A stretch of 64,000 nt of DNA, taken from contig CAKNJR010000003.1 in NCBI GenBank assembly GCA_930986425.1, positions 1 to 64,000 on the forward strand. Reading direction: 5' to 3'. The notes below the pieces were generated by a model. That model had not been told where the DNA came from. It searched no databases and was given only the letters and a program-made list of their open reading frames with translations. Position 1 is the stretch's first letter, and every line of letters starts with the position of its first letter. The position numbers and the translations under genes are program-made. Origin of the DNA: an uncultured Clostridium sp. Lineage in GTDB: Bacteria; Bacillota; Clostridia; TANB77; CAG-508. Below are positions 46,203-56,637 of this stretch, in pieces.

Positions 46203-48674
46203 TACATTTTTATATAAATTGCCATAAGTAAATTCTTGAGATGAAAATGTTTTTCCTGCTCTTACAGTATCAATAGCAGTATTAATTTCATCAATATTTT
46301 CATCAAGAATACTTATTCTTACAGATGTTGGATTAATATTAGTGTAAGGGATAGAAGTGATTTTACTATTATAAATTGTAGAAACAGTTTGAATATTATC
46401 AGGAATAACCCTAAATTTATATCCAAGTCTATCTTTTAAATAATATTTAGAATTATTTTTACAATTCATTGTACATTGAGGGTAGCATTTATTAGATTTT
46501 CCTAATACACAATATCCCATATTCATTACAGGTAAATTTCCATAAACCATAAGCTCAGTAGGAAGTATAGAATTTTTACATAAATTAGATAAAGACATTT
46601 CATCTAACTCTGGTGAAACAGTAATCATATTAAAACCATATGAGCTCAATTCTTTAATAGTATATTTATTAAATACATTTAAAGTGTAATTACCAATTAA
46701 ATCAAGCTTGCCAATGTATTGGCTCAAAGAATGTATGCTTGCTAAATTTGAGGTAACTATTCCTTTAACATTAAAAGTCTCAATATATTTGTCTAAACTA
46801 TTATAAATAATATTTCTATAATTATCTTTAACAATTGTAGGCATATAAATATATAAATTACTATTAGCAGATAATAAAGTTAAAATATCTTTTAAATCTT
46901 TCTGTCTAAAGAATTTTAAAGGCACATAAATTCTATCTACATTATGAAGTTTACTATAATCATAAGATAAGTTAATATCATTCAATAACAAGCTTATACC
47001 ACTATGCTTGTTATATAAATCATTATTAGCAGAAGGTTGGTCTCCGTTTGAAAAGGTAGAATTAGTTGAAGAAACTGATTCTGTGTTATTTTCAACTGTA
47101 ATTGAATCTGTGCTATCATGTAAAATAGTGGTGCGTTCGAATTTTTGAATAGCAAGATTTTCTAATTCCTGAAGACAATCTCTTCTTAAAGAATTTATGG
47201 CAGATATTTTAGGCAAATATGTATTATCATCTAATACAACATCAATTTTAGTAAATTCAAATGGAGTATCAGTTGTTTTAGACAATTGCTCTATAACTCT
47301 ATCTTTAGATATAGGATTACTAATTGCCTCAATAGGAGAGAGTTCAATTGTTTTACTAACACTCATTGCAGAATAAATTCCATCATCTAACGAAGTAACT
47401 TCAAGAGTTACAGGTTCGCCTTTTTTAATAGTTATTTTGCAAGATAGAGGAGCTTTTTTATTTTCAGCATTATAATATTCTTTTATACTCTTAGTTAAAG
47501 ATTTACTGCTAAGTTTATATATTTTATCGCCAAGTGAAATATTACCTTTCATCCTGCCAATAGTTATAGTATCACCCTTTAAAGCTTGAACTATATTTTG
47601 CTTATTTTTCATAAGTTCAGTTACGGTGTATTTGTGAGCTTCCTTTTCCAATGAAATACTATCGCCAATACTTAGAGTTTCAGAAGTATTAAATGTGATG
47701 AGTCCTTTATTTTTATTAAATGAAGAAACATTACCGACATATAACCCCATATTATTAGGCTTTTCCTTGTATACATAGTCTAGATTCTCTTCATCACTTA
47801 AATTTCCAGTTGAAAATCCACCTCTGTTAAAAACTTGCATTAATCTTTTTACATCATTGTCATCAACCTTATAATCTTCTCCACTTAATGCTAAATCAAT
47901 ATATTTTCTGTATACACTTGTAACAACTGCAACATATTCAGGAGTTTTCATTCTTCCTTCGATTTTAAAAGAAGTAACACCAGCCTTAATCAAATCAGGT
48001 ATGTATTTTAAAGAGCATAAATCTCTAGGGCTTAGTAAATATCCTTTATCTAAAACTTTATTATGAGAATCAACAAGCTCATAAGGAAGTCTACAAGGTT
48101 GAGCACATCTACCTCTATTGCCAGACCTAGCACCAATTGTGCTTGAAAGTAAACACTGACCTGAATAAGAAATACAAAGAGCGCCATGTGCGAACACTTC
48201 AATTTCTACATTAGAATTGTTGCAAATATATTCGATTTCAGATAAACTTAACTCCCTAGAAAGAACCACTCTTTTAAATCCCATTTTTTCTAATGCAAGA
48301 ACACCTTGTAAATTATGTATTGTCATTTGAGTACTGCCATGAACGTCCATCCCAGGCATATTATTAATTATATATTTAGCTAGTCCTAAATCTTGAACAA
48401 TAATCGCATCAGCACCTAATGAGTAAACATATTCAGCAAGTTTTACAGCATCTTCAAATTCATCATCCTTAACTAAAGTATTAAGTGCAAAATTTATTTT
48501 TACATTTCTAAGCTTAGCATACCTAATTGCTTTTTTTAAACTATCATTATCAAAGTTTGAAGCAGAAGCTCTTGCATTAAATGCGCTTCCACCTAAATAT
48601 ACGCTATCAGCACCATTTTGTACTGCTGCTTGTAAACATTCAAAATCTCCTACTGGAGATAAAAGTTCAACCAT
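46200..48674 (-). CDS. U32-family peptidase / RlhA-type protein with C-terminal extension
   Basis: An 824-aa protein. The U32 core starts MVELLSPVGDFECLQAAVQNGADSVYLGG and contains VDIHG-type DVHGSTQMTIHN, EVFAHGALCISYSGQC and SGNRGRCAQPCRLPY, with the Cys ligands of an iron-sulfur cluster. The middle is the DUF3656-type collagenase-like extension, and the C-terminal third repeats a barrel-like part with CYPQCTMNCKN. Relatives hydroxylate 23S rRNA (RlhA) or act in tRNA/ubiquinone hydroxylation. The exact substrate is unknown. Monocistronic on the minus strand. Confidence 0.88.
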   Translation of the reverse strand: MVELLSPVGDFECLQAAVQNGADSVYLGGSAFNARASASNFDNDSLKKAIRYAKLRNVKINFALNTLVKDDEFEDAVKLAEYVYSLGADAIIVQDLGLAKYIINNMPGMDVHGSTQMTIHNLQGVLALEKMGFKRVVLSRELSLSEIEYICNNSNVEIEVFAHGALCISYSGQCLLSSTIGARSGNRGRCAQPCRLPYELVDSHNKVLDKGYLLSPRDLCSLKYIPDLIKAGVTSFKIEGRMKTPEYVAVVTSVYRKYIDLALSGEDYKVDDNDVKRLMQVFNRGGFSTGNLSDEENLDYVYKEKPNNMGLYVGNVSSFNKNKGLITFNTSETLSIGDSISLEKEAHKYTVTELMKNKQNIVQALKGDTITIGRMKGNISLGDKIYKLSSKSLTKSIKEYYNAENKKAPLSCKITIKKGEPVTLEVTSLDDGIYSAMSVSKTIELSPIEAISNPISKDRVIEQLSKTTDTPFEFTKIDVVLDDNTYLPKISAINSLRRDCLQELENLAIQKFERTTILHDSTDSITVENNTESVSSTNSTFSNGDQPSANNDLYNKHSGISLLLNDINLSYDYSKLHNVDRIYVPLKFFRQKDLKDILTLLSANSNLYIYMPTIVKDNYRNIIYNSLDKYIETFNVKGIVTSNLASIHSLSQYIGKLDLIGNYTLNVFNKYTIKELSSYGFNMITVSPELDEMSLSNLCKNSILPTELMVYGNLPVMNMGYCVLGKSNKCYPQCTMNCKNNSKYYLKDRLGYKFRVIPDNIQTVSTIYNSKITSIPYTNINPTSVRISILDENIDEINTAIDTVRAGKTFSSQEFTYGNLYKNV

Positions 48675-48830
48675 AATTAAATTCCTTTCTTTTTACCACA
48701 AATATTGTAACATATTTTTATCAAAAAGCATACTATATGATATAAAAAAGATTAAGTGAATAAAAGAAAATTTACGTATTTCTACATAGTGAAAATTATA
48801 AGCTTTATTTACTTAGAAAGTGAGGATTAT

Positions 48831-48971
48831 ATGAATGATGGACTAAATAGTTGTTGTTGCAACAATAATGGACTTTTTAGAAGCGGAGGAAGTAATTCGG
48901 AAATATTGTTATTTCTAGTTGTATTTTTACTATTATTTACAAATTTCGGATGTTGTGGGTGTGGAAACTAA
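48831..48971 (+). CDS. Small Cys/Gly-rich membrane peptide (sporulation-type)
   Basis: A 46-aa peptide MNDGLNSCCCNN... with a short Asn/Gly/Ser start, one membrane helix (SEILLFLVVFLLLFTNF) and a Cys-rich end (GCCGCGN). Its layout resembles the small YjcZ-like sporulation peptides of Firmicutes. The frame extends upstream to 48756, but GTGAGGATTAT before the ATG at 48831 supports the short form. Function unknown. Confidence 0.6.
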   Translation: MNDGLNSCCCNNNGLFRSGGSNSEILLFLVVFLLLFTNFGCCGCGN

Positions 48972-49055
48972 AATCCACACCAGTTGTTTTACATAACAAA
49001 CTAAATATGATATAATAAAACTACTTTGTGCAAAACGATATAAAAGGAGAATAAA

Positions 49056-49964
49056 TTGGAAAGATATAAACATCTAAATACATATTTAAAAGAAAAATTC
49101 GGAGAAAGAACTCTAAAAATACCTGTTGACGGAGGTTTTACTTGCCCTAATAGAGATGGAAAAGTAGGGTATGGAGGATGCATCTTTTGTACAGAAAGGG
49201 GTTCAGGTGAACACTTAAAAACAATGCCAATCCCAATTCAAATAAAAGAACATTTGGAAAGTTATAGAGGAAAAAGAGCTAATAAATTTATAGTATATTT
49301 TCAAAACTTTACAAATACTTACGACACAATAGAAAATTTAAAAGTAAAATATGACAGTAGCTTAATTGATGATAGAATTGTTGGAATAGATATTGCAACA
49401 AGGCCGGATTGCATAAGTGAAGAAGTTTGTCAATTATTGCAAAGCTATTCAAAAATAAAGCAAAAAGTCGTAACAGTAGAGTTAGGGCTACAAACCAGCA
49501 ATGAAAAAATAGCAAAACAAATTAATAGAGGATATAGTTTAGATGTATTTACGAATGCAGTAAAATTATTAAACAACTACAATGTTGAAGTGGTAGTACA
49601 CATGATGATTGGGCTGCCTAATGAAACCATGCAAGATATAGAAAATACCGTTAAATACATTAATAGTTTAAATATACAAGGAATAAAAATACATTCAACA
49701 TATGTTGCTAAAGGAACAGTACTAGAAAAAATGTATAAAGAAGGAAAATATGAACCATTAACATTAGAAGAATATTTGGATAAGCTTTTATATGTAATAA
49801 CTCATTTAAGACAAGATATAATAATTCACAGAATTTCAGGTGATGCACCAAAAGATTTATTAGTTGCACCAGACTGGAATTTTCATAAAAAATGGGTGTT
49901 AAATGGATTAGATAAAATGATGAGAAAGCAAAATAGATTTCAAGGAGATACAAAAATTTTATAG
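49056..49964 (+). CDS. TIGR01212/YhcC-type radical SAM protein
   Basis: A 302-aa radical SAM protein. The family start is LNTYLKEKFGERTLKIPVDGGFTCPNRDG followed by GGCIFC, giving the unusual spacing of cluster cysteines typical of this group. Later motifs are TVELGLQTSN and HMMIGLPNETMQD. Start is TTG at 49056 with AAAGGAGAA 7 nt upstream; no ATG fits. Substrate unknown. Confidence 0.9.
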   Translation: MERYKHLNTYLKEKFGERTLKIPVDGGFTCPNRDGKVGYGGCIFCTERGSGEHLKTMPIPIQIKEHLESYRGKRANKFIVYFQNFTNTYDTIENLKVKYDSSLIDDRIVGIDIATRPDCISEEVCQLLQSYSKIKQKVVTVELGLQTSNEKIAKQINRGYSLDVFTNAVKLLNNYNVEVVVHMMIGLPNETMQDIENTVKYINSLNIQGIKIHSTYVAKGTVLEKMYKEGKYEPLTLEEYLDKLLYVITHLRQDIIIHRISGDAPKDLLVAPDWNFHKKWVLNGLDKMMRKQNRFQGDTKIL

Positions 49965-50064
49965 TTTTTTCATAAATCATTTGACAAATGATTTTAGTTA
50001 TAAGATAATATAGCTAGACAAAAACTAAAGAGCAAAAAATGAAATTACCAAGGAGGAAAATAAA

Positions 50065-52644
50065 ATGGCTTTTGTATTTAATAAAATCACAGTAAGGCCT
50101 CAACTACCAAAGAGAATAGCAAAATTATATGATATATCATATAACTTGTGGTGGTCTTGGAACACAGAATTTTTGAAATTATTTAAATTATTAGATATAG
50201 ATTTATGGGAAAAAGTAGGGAAAAATCCTGTCAAATTCCTAAGAATGGTATCACAAGAAAAACTAGAAGAAGCAACAAAAAATGCAGAATTCTTAAAAGA
50301 ATATGATAAAGTTGTTAAAGATTTTGATGATTATATGGGAAGTAAAGAAACATGGTTCAAAAAGAAATTTCCAGACAACACAAATGACTTAATAGCTTAT
50401 TTTTCTGCTGAATATGGACTAGATGAAACAATTCCAATATATTCAGGAGGACTTGGAATTCTTTCAGGCGACCATATGAAATCTAGTAGTGATATGGGTA
50501 TTCCATTAGTAGGAATAGGACTTTTATATAAAAGTGGATATTTCCATCAAAAGATAAATGGATATGGTCAACAAGAAACTGAATATCATGCAATAGATAT
50601 ATCACTTTTACCTTTAACAGCAGTTAAAGACCATGAAGGAAAAGACTTATTAATATATATAAAATTTCCTAAGAAAAAAATATATTTAAAAGCATGGCAA
50701 ATTAAAGTAGGTAGAAATACACTTTACTTATTAGATTCTGATATAGATGAAAACATACCTGAATATAGAACTGTTACTTCAACTCTATATGGTGGAGACC
50801 AAGAAATGAGAATAATGCAAGAAATAGTTCTAGGCATGGGTGGAGTAAATCTTTTATACACTTTAGGATTGAAACCTACTGTATACCATATGAATGAAGG
50901 ACATTCATCATTTTTAACAATTGAACTTATAAAAAATATGATGAAATATAAAGAAGTTTCATTTGAAATAGCAAAAGATATAGTATCTTCAATGACAGTA
51001 TTTACAACACATACTCCTGTACCAGCAGGAAATGATATATTCCCACTAAGCCTAGTAGAAAAATATTTTGATGGATATTGGGAAAGATTAGGACTAACTA
51101 AAGAAGAATTCTTTAGATTAGGAATGGAACCAGATGCAGATATTAATAAATCTGGATTTGATATGGGAATATTAGCACTTAAAATAGCTGGAAAGAAAAA
51201 TGGTGTTAGTAAATTACACGGAGCTGTATCAAGAGAATTATTCTCTAAAGTATGGCCAGATATTCCATCAAATGAATCTCCAATTGAATATGTAACAAAT
51301 GGTGTACATACATGTTCATGGCTTGCACCAACAATAAAAGACTTATACAATAAATACTTAGAGCCATATTGGCAAGATAATATTCAAGATGATAATATTT
51401 GGAAAGAAATTGAAAATATCCCTGATGAAGAATTATGGAGAGTACATCAATCAAGAAAAGAAAAATTATTAAAAATAGTTAAAAACTCTACAATAGAAAG
51501 ACTTAGAAGATATAATTATGCATATGATGATATAGAGCAAATGGTAGGAAAACTTGACCCTAATATTCTTACAATTGGATTTGCTAGAAGATTTGCAACA
51601 TACAAAAGAGCAACATTAATATTCAGAGACTTAGAAAGAATAACTCAAATATTTAATGAAAAAAATATGCCAGTTCAAATTATATTTGCTGGTAAAGCAC
51701 ATCCAAGTGATAAAGAAGGACAAGATTTAATAAGATTTATACATGACATATCATTAAAACCACAATTTAAAGGAAAAGTATTCATATTAGAAAATTACAA
51801 TATAGGAATGTCAAGATATCTAATTTCTGGTGTAGACGTATGGCTAAACAATCCAAGAAGACCACTAGAGGCATCAGGAACTAGTGGACAAAAAGCAGCA
51901 ATAAATGGAGTTATAAACTTTAGTGTACTTGATGGTTGGTGGGCTGAAGGATATAACCAAAAAAACGGCTGGACAATTGGTACAAATGCAAAATACCAAA
52001 GCTATGAAGCACAAGATGATGCAGACAGCAGAAGTATGTATGATACATTAGAAAACAAAATAATTCCAATGTATTATGACAAAAATGAAAAAGGCTATTC
52101 AGATACATGGCTAAGAATAATGAAAAATACAATAGAATCAAATGCAGGAAGATTCAGTACAGCCAGAATGCTTGAAGATTATACAACTAAACTTTATATG
52201 CCATTATGCAATCTTCATAACAAATATTATACAGATTTAGCAAAAGTTTCTAGATATAATGAATGGAAAGAAAAACTATACAGCAACTGGGATGATATAA
52301 AAATAAGACAAGATAAAAATAATTATGATGATATCACAGTTGATGCAGGTAATAAAATAGAAGTAAGTTGCTATGTAAAACTACCAAATGACTTAATAAA
52401 AATCGAAAATATAGAAGCACAAGTTTATTATGGAAAAATTACTGATGAAGGTGTAGTAGATGACATAAATGTAATTCCAATGAAAATGGTAGAAGAAGAT
52501 ACAGACAACTTAGAATATAAATTTACTGCAAAAGTAGAGTTGAAATCAGGCGGAGACTATGGATATACATTTAGAGTAATTCCAAAGAATAAAATGATAC
52601 TAAATCCAATGAATCTAGATTTAATAAAATGGATAACAGAATAA
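50065..52644 (+). CDS. glgP: Alpha-glucan phosphorylase (GT35)
   Basis: An 859-aa protein of the long bacterial/archaeal alpha-glucan phosphorylase type with N-terminal DUF3417. It releases glucose-1-phosphate from glycogen or maltodextrin. Sequence signs are YFSAEYGLDETIPIYSGGLGILSGDHMKS, HMNEGHSSFLTIEL, and EASGTSGQKAAINGV with the PLP-binding Lys. It probably works with the debranching enzyme at 23208. ATG after AAGGAGGAAAATAAA; it ends at a strong terminator. Confidence 0.95.
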   Translation: MAFVFNKITVRPQLPKRIAKLYDISYNLWWSWNTEFLKLFKLLDIDLWEKVGKNPVKFLRMVSQEKLEEATKNAEFLKEYDKVVKDFDDYMGSKETWFKKKFPDNTNDLIAYFSAEYGLDETIPIYSGGLGILSGDHMKSSSDMGIPLVGIGLLYKSGYFHQKINGYGQQETEYHAIDISLLPLTAVKDHEGKDLLIYIKFPKKKIYLKAWQIKVGRNTLYLLDSDIDENIPEYRTVTSTLYGGDQEMRIMQEIVLGMGGVNLLYTLGLKPTVYHMNEGHSSFLTIELIKNMMKYKEVSFEIAKDIVSSMTVFTTHTPVPAGNDIFPLSLVEKYFDGYWERLGLTKEEFFRLGMEPDADINKSGFDMGILALKIAGKKNGVSKLHGAVSRELFSKVWPDIPSNESPIEYVTNGVHTCSWLAPTIKDLYNKYLEPYWQDNIQDDNIWKEIENIPDEELWRVHQSRKEKLLKIVKNSTIERLRRYNYAYDDIEQMVGKLDPNILTIGFARRFATYKRATLIFRDLERITQIFNEKNMPVQIIFAGKAHPSDKEGQDLIRFIHDISLKPQFKGKVFILENYNIGMSRYLISGVDVWLNNPRRPLEASGTSGQKAAINGVINFSVLDGWWAEGYNQKNGWTIGTNAKYQSYEAQDDADSRSMYDTLENKIIPMYYDKNEKGYSDTWLRIMKNTIESNAGRFSTARMLEDYTTKLYMPLCNLHNKYYTDLAKVSRYNEWKEKLYSNWDDIKIRQDKNNYDDITVDAGNKIEVSCYVKLPNDLIKIENIEAQVYYGKITDEGVVDDINVIPMKMVEEDTDNLEYKFTAKVELKSGGDYGYTFRVIPKNKMILNPMNLDLIKWITE

Positions 52645-52670
52645 AAAAGAGGGAGTTCCCTCTTTTTATG
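52643..52670 (+). terminator. Terminator after glgP
   Basis: AAAAAGAGGGA / TCCCTCTTTTT stem with a very short loop and U tract. Confidence 0.85.
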
Positions 52671-52679
52671 TACTTTTTT

Positions 52680-52710
52680 CAATTGGGGACGGACCTTTTT
52701 TGAAAATTCT
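52680..52710 (+). repeat. Degenerate GGGGACGGACC repeat
   Basis: GGGGACGGACC (52685-52695) followed by TTTTTTGAAAATT differs by one base from the GGGACGGTCC family and sits between convergent genes. Confidence 0.55.
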
Positions 52711-52715
52711 CAGGT

Positions 52716-53207
52716 TTAGTAGCTTATTTTCCCATTTAGCAAATCATCATTTTGAATCCAATCAGAAACATCAATCTTTTCATAATTAGTTTTATCAATT
52801 CTAACATAAACATGTTTAATACCAGAATTAATTATAAGTTTTCTACACATTTGGCAAGGAGAAGCACCTTCTTCATAAACTCCAGTATCTTTTCTTACAC
52901 CAACTAAATATAAATCACTATCTATCATATCTTTTCTAGAGCTGCTAAGCATAGCATTTTGTTCAGCATGAACACTTCTACAAGCATCATAACCACTATG
53001 TCTGACATCTGGAAAAATCTTCTTTTTTGTACAATAACCCAAATCAATACAATTAGCCCTTCCTCTTGGAGCTCCTGTATATCCGGTTGCAATTATTTCG
53101 TCATGCTTAACTATAATGGCTCCAAAATTTTTACGAAGGCAAGTACCTCTTTCAGAAATAGTTTCTGCAATATCTAAATAATAATTAATTTTATCAACAC
53201 GCTCCAT
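52716..53207 (-). CDS. dCMP/cytidine deaminase, ComEB type
   Basis: Zinc deaminase of 163 aa converting dCMP to dUMP for thymidylate synthesis. Zinc and catalytic residues are in SVHAEQNAM and SPCQMCRK; the N-terminal segment is SERGTCLRKNFGAIIV. Relatives are annotated comEB next to competence genes, but none lie beside it here. On the minus strand, convergent with glgP. Confidence 0.92.
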   Translation of the reverse strand: MERVDKINYYLDIAETISERGTCLRKNFGAIIVKHDEIIATGYTGAPRGRANCIDLGYCTKKKIFPDVRHSGYDACRSVHAEQNAMLSSSRKDMIDSDLYLVGVRKDTGVYEEGASPCQMCRKLIINSGIKHVYVRIDKTNYEKIDVSDWIQNDDLLNGKISY

Positions 53208-53365
53208 AAATTAACTCCTTATATTATTTTTACTAATTCCCATTTTAACAGAATAACATAAAATAATCAATTACTAAGTACAAAAATAAAGTTTGTCAAC
53301 CCAATGTACATAAAGGAAATAAAGAATTTTTTTGAAAATTTCACCACAAAAAAGTAATAAAATGG

Positions 53366-53394
53366 TTGAACTTGGGTAAAAATAGTGATATAAT
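53366..53394 (+). promoter_or_regulatory. pyk promoter
   Basis: TTGAAC (53366-53371), 17 nt, TATAAT (53389-53394), about 119 nt before the pyk ATG. Confidence 0.6.
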
Positions 53395-53512
53395 AGTTAC
53401 GCTAAAAAATGGGGAAAACCTAAAAAGTAGATAATATTTTTATTTTGAATTCTCAATTTGCAGAATGTAAATTAAAATAGTTATCATAAAATTTATGAAA
53501 GGAAGTAATAAA

Positions 53513-54955
53513 ATGAAAGAAGTAATTAGAAAAACAAAAATCATTGGTACAATAGGACCAGCAAGTGAAAGCGAAGAAATGCTTACAAAATTAATGAATG
53601 CAGGATTAAATGTATGCAGAATTAACTTTTCACATGGTGGATATGAAGAAAATGCAGAAAAAATTGCAACAATAAAGAGATGCAGAGAAAAACTTAATTT
53701 ACCAATAGCATTAGCTCTTGATACAAAAGGACCAGAAATAAGAACAGGTAAATTAGAATCAGGAGACGAAAAAGTTACAATTACAGAAGGACAAGAATTT
53801 ACTTTTGTTCATGATGATATAATAGGAAACAACACAAAAACAACAATAAGCTACAAAAATTTATATAAAGATGTAAAACCAGGTTCAACAATATTAGTTG
53901 ATGATGGTGCAATAGAATTCAAAGTAAAAGAAATAGTTGGACAAGATATCGTTTGTATAGCACAAAATACAGGTAGATTAGGTTCAAGAAAAACAATGAA
54001 CATACCTGATGCAATAGTTGAATTACCAGCTTTAGGTGAAAAAGATATAGACGATATTACAAAAGGTGTAAAAGCAGGATTTGACTATATATTTGCTTCA
54101 TTCGTAAGAAGAGCAGATGATGTTAAACAAATAAGAAAATTATTAAATGACAATGGTGGACAAGAAGTTGGAATTATATCTAAAATAGAGAGCCAAGAAG
54201 GTATAGATAATTTAGAAGAAATACTTGAATTATCTGATGGTATAATGGTAGCTCGTGGAGATATGGGTGTTGAAATACCAATGGAACAAGTTCCAATAGT
54301 TCAAAAACATATTATAAAAAGATGTAATGAAGTTGGAAAACCAGTTATCACAGCAACACAAATGTTAGAATCAATGACATCAAACCCAAGACCAACAAGA
54401 GCTGAAGTATCAGACGTTGCAAACGCCGTATATGATTTAACAGGATGCATAATGCTTTCAGGAGAATGCGCTATGGGTAAATATCCAGTTGAGTGCGTTG
54501 GTGCTATGAATAAAATTTCAAGAGCAATTGAAGGAAATATCAATTACTGGAAGAGATTTAACAACAAAGGTTGCATAGTAAACAAAAATGACCTTAAAGC
54601 TAACACAGCTTACTCAGCATGTGTAACAGCAAAAGACATTGAGGCAGATGCAATAGTAGCATATACACATACAGGAGATACAGCAAACATTTTAGCAGGA
54701 TTAAAACCAGCTTGCCCAGTATTAGCAATTACAGATAACTTAAAAACATACCATAAATTATCTTTAACAGCTAACACATATCCAATCTACATTGAAGCCC
54801 AAAAAGATATAGACAGCACAGTAGAAAAAGGAATACTTGAACTAGAAAAGAGCGGAATACTTGAAAAAGGAGATAAAATAGTTATAGCTGGTGGAAACAA
54901 AATTCTTCCATTAGAAAAAGAAAGCCAAGTAATCGGCGGAATAATGAAAATATAA
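53513..54955 (+). CDS. pyk: Pyruvate kinase
   Basis: Last step of glycolysis, PEP + ADP to pyruvate + ATP. Diagnostic segments are CRINFSHGGYEENAEKI, LDTKGPEIRTG, IISKIESQEG (catalytic Lys), MVARGDMGVEIP and ATQMLESM. At 480 aa it lacks the C-terminal PEP-utilising extra domain present in many Firmicute Pyk (about 585 aa). The frame starts six codons upstream at 53495, but AAAGGAAG spacing favours 53513. It has its own promoter and terminator. Confidence 0.96.
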   Translation: MKEVIRKTKIIGTIGPASESEEMLTKLMNAGLNVCRINFSHGGYEENAEKIATIKRCREKLNLPIALALDTKGPEIRTGKLESGDEKVTITEGQEFTFVHDDIIGNNTKTTISYKNLYKDVKPGSTILVDDGAIEFKVKEIVGQDIVCIAQNTGRLGSRKTMNIPDAIVELPALGEKDIDDITKGVKAGFDYIFASFVRRADDVKQIRKLLNDNGGQEVGIISKIESQEGIDNLEEILELSDGIMVARGDMGVEIPMEQVPIVQKHIIKRCNEVGKPVITATQMLESMTSNPRPTRAEVSDVANAVYDLTGCIMLSGECAMGKYPVECVGAMNKISRAIEGNINYWKRFNNKGCIVNKNDLKANTAYSACVTAKDIEADAIVAYTHTGDTANILAGLKPACPVLAITDNLKTYHKLSLTANTYPIYIEAQKDIDSTVEKGILELEKSGILEKGDKIVIAGGNKILPLEKESQVIGGIMKI

Positions 54956-54990
54956 TTTAAGTAATAGAACACATTTCATATTACAAAGAG

Positions 54991-55030
54991 ATAAAAAACA
55001 ACCTGATTTTTATAATTAGGTTGTTTTTTT
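54991..55030 (+). terminator. Terminator after pyk
   Basis: AAAAACAACCT / AGGTTGTTTTT stem with a 13-base loop and long T run. Confidence 0.85.
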
Positions 55031-55110
55031 TGGTAAATAAACGAAAAAACTGTTGAAAAAAATGTCGAAATATGTAAAAATAAGGAAAAAGATATGAAAA
55101 GGGGTAAATT

Positions 55111-55830
55111 ATGGAAACAGCAAAAATTGAAAAAACAAAAGGAAAAGCACAAATCAGCAAAAAGAGTAGTAATTTAACTACTAGAAAAGGCAGTGAAAAA
55201 GCTTCTAAGAAAAATATAGCTCTTGAAGTAAACAAAGTAGAATTACCAGCAGATAGTTTAACAAGAGCGATGGAAGAAGAAGCTGAGTTTATTAATGAAA
55301 CACAATTAAATGAAAAAATAATTAATCAGTTTTATAAATTTTATAAAAGAAAAATAAAAAGAACAGACTTTTACACATTGTTATTTTGCGGAATAGTTCT
55401 AATTATAGTAGGAATAAACTTTCTATTACAAGGAAGTGATTACTTTTTTGGAATTATATTTAATATAATATTCAATGTTTTCATTATAGGATTAGGAATA
55501 TATTTATTTATATATGCATTTGACTATCAAAAATTTGATAAAAAAGAAAGTAAAAAAGTATATGATGAAGATATATCTAAATATGTAAATCGTTATTATT
55601 TTAATAATGAAAGAGTAGTGATTAATAATAAAATAGGAACTACTGAAAGAACATATGAATGTTTAGAAGCTGTATACGAAACAAAAGAATTTTATTACAT
55701 TTTACTTTCTAGAAATAGTGGATATGTTATAAACAAAAACTCATTTACAAAAGGAACAGAAAGCGAATTTCATGATTTCATAAAAGCAAAAATGGGGAAG
55801 AATTACAAAAAGAGATGTCATAGAAAATAA
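55111..55830 (+). CDS. Membrane protein with YcxB-like C-terminal domain
   Basis: A 239-aa protein. The first ~85 residues are Lys/Ser/Glu-rich and cytoplasmic; two membrane helices follow (FYTLLFCGIVLIIVGINFLL, FNIIFNVFIIGLGIYLFI). The C-terminal ~85 residues (YFNNERVVINN, YECLEAVYETKEFYYILLSR, GYVINKNSF) match the YcxB-like pattern. Function unknown. AAAGGGGT before ATG; a terminator follows. Confidence 0.78.
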   Translation: METAKIEKTKGKAQISKKSSNLTTRKGSEKASKKNIALEVNKVELPADSLTRAMEEEAEFINETQLNEKIINQFYKFYKRKIKRTDFYTLLFCGIVLIIVGINFLLQGSDYFFGIIFNIIFNVFIIGLGIYLFIYAFDYQKFDKKESKKVYDEDISKYVNRYYFNNERVVINNKIGTTERTYECLEAVYETKEFYYILLSRNSGYVINKNSFTKGTESEFHDFIKAKMGKNYKKRCHRK

Positions 55831-55869
55831 TTTCAATGGGGCGTCCATATTGACATAAGTAATATACAG

Positions 55870-55910
55870 AAAAAAAGCAATCAAGCGAAATAATCTTGAT
55901 TGTTTTTTGT
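55870..55910 (+). terminator. Terminator between the YcxB-like gene and fic
   Basis: CAATCAAG / CTTGATTG stem, A tract before and TTTTTT after, so it can act in both directions for the convergent genes. Confidence 0.85.
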
Positions 55911-55919
55911 ATATAAAAA

Positions 55920-56510
55920 TTACAACTTAGTCAAACATCTACTAATAACATCCTCTAAATGAGTAGTATCTACAATAGATTCAATACTAGCATTAAGCAT
56001 TTCTCTAGGGCTAACATTTTTAACATCAAATGAATAGCCATTTACATATGCAAGCTCTCTAATAAATTCTCTAATAGTTCTACCATTACCTTCTCTAAAA
56101 GGATGTAAAACATTTAGTTCAGACATATAATATGCAAGCTTTTTAGCCATTTCATCTTTAGACAAATTTTCGAAATCATCTTTTGAAAGTTTATCAAATA
56201 AAAATCTTAATTGTTCTTCAATGTATTCCCATTTAGCAAAGCGAAATGAATCTTTTGCAATATCCTCAGACCTTATTTTACCAGCAAAAGGGTATATATC
56301 TTCAAATAAAAATTTATGTATTGATAAAAAATGATGAATATCAAAATTACCTATATTCTCATTTTGCATAAGAGTATAAAGTTTTAGAAGAACCAACTTT
56401 TTCTCAACTGTTGCTAACTTTTTATTATCATGAATATCTAATTTATTTACTAAAGTATTGCTATTTGGATAACAATATATTGAATTAACTGCTTCATATA
56501 GTTCTGTCAT
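55920..56510 (-). CDS. Fic-domain AMP-transferase (toxin)
   Basis: A 196-aa Fic protein. The active-site motif HPFREGNGRTIREF lies at about residues 136-149 with catalytic His, acidic metal ligand and both Arg. Fic enzymes transfer AMP to a Tyr/Thr/Ser of a target such as gyrase or topoisomerase IV. No inhibitory helix motif is seen in the protein itself; the small gene upstream supplies a VbhA-like antitoxin, making a class I Fic module. Minus strand, 105 nt after the antitoxin gene. Confidence 0.92.
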   Translation of the reverse strand: MTELYEAVNSIYCYPNSNTLVNKLDIHDNKKLATVEKKLVLLKLYTLMQNENIGNFDIHHFLSIHKFLFEDIYPFAGKIRSEDIAKDSFRFAKWEYIEEQLRFLFDKLSKDDFENLSKDEMAKKLAYYMSELNVLHPFREGNGRTIREFIRELAYVNGYSFDVKNVSPREMLNASIESIVDTTHLEDVISRCLTKL

Positions 56511-56596
56511 AAGTAAAAGACCAACCTTTCTTTTGTAATAAATTTATTTAAATAAAAATATTTGCATTTCACAAATGCAAATTTATTGAAGTATAA

Positions 56597-56637
56597 AAGA
56601 AATAAAAGCAGAAAATTAATTTAATTCTGCTTTTATT
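56597..56637 (-). terminator. Attenuator-like hairpin between vbhA-like gene and fic
   Basis: AATAAAAGCAGAA / TTCTGCTTTTATT arms overlap the end of the antitoxin gene; on the minus strand the stem is followed by TTTTATTTCTTTT. It could stop most transcripts before the toxin gene. A second inverted repeat TTTGCATTT-cac-AAATGCAAA lies near 56560-56582. Confidence 0.6.
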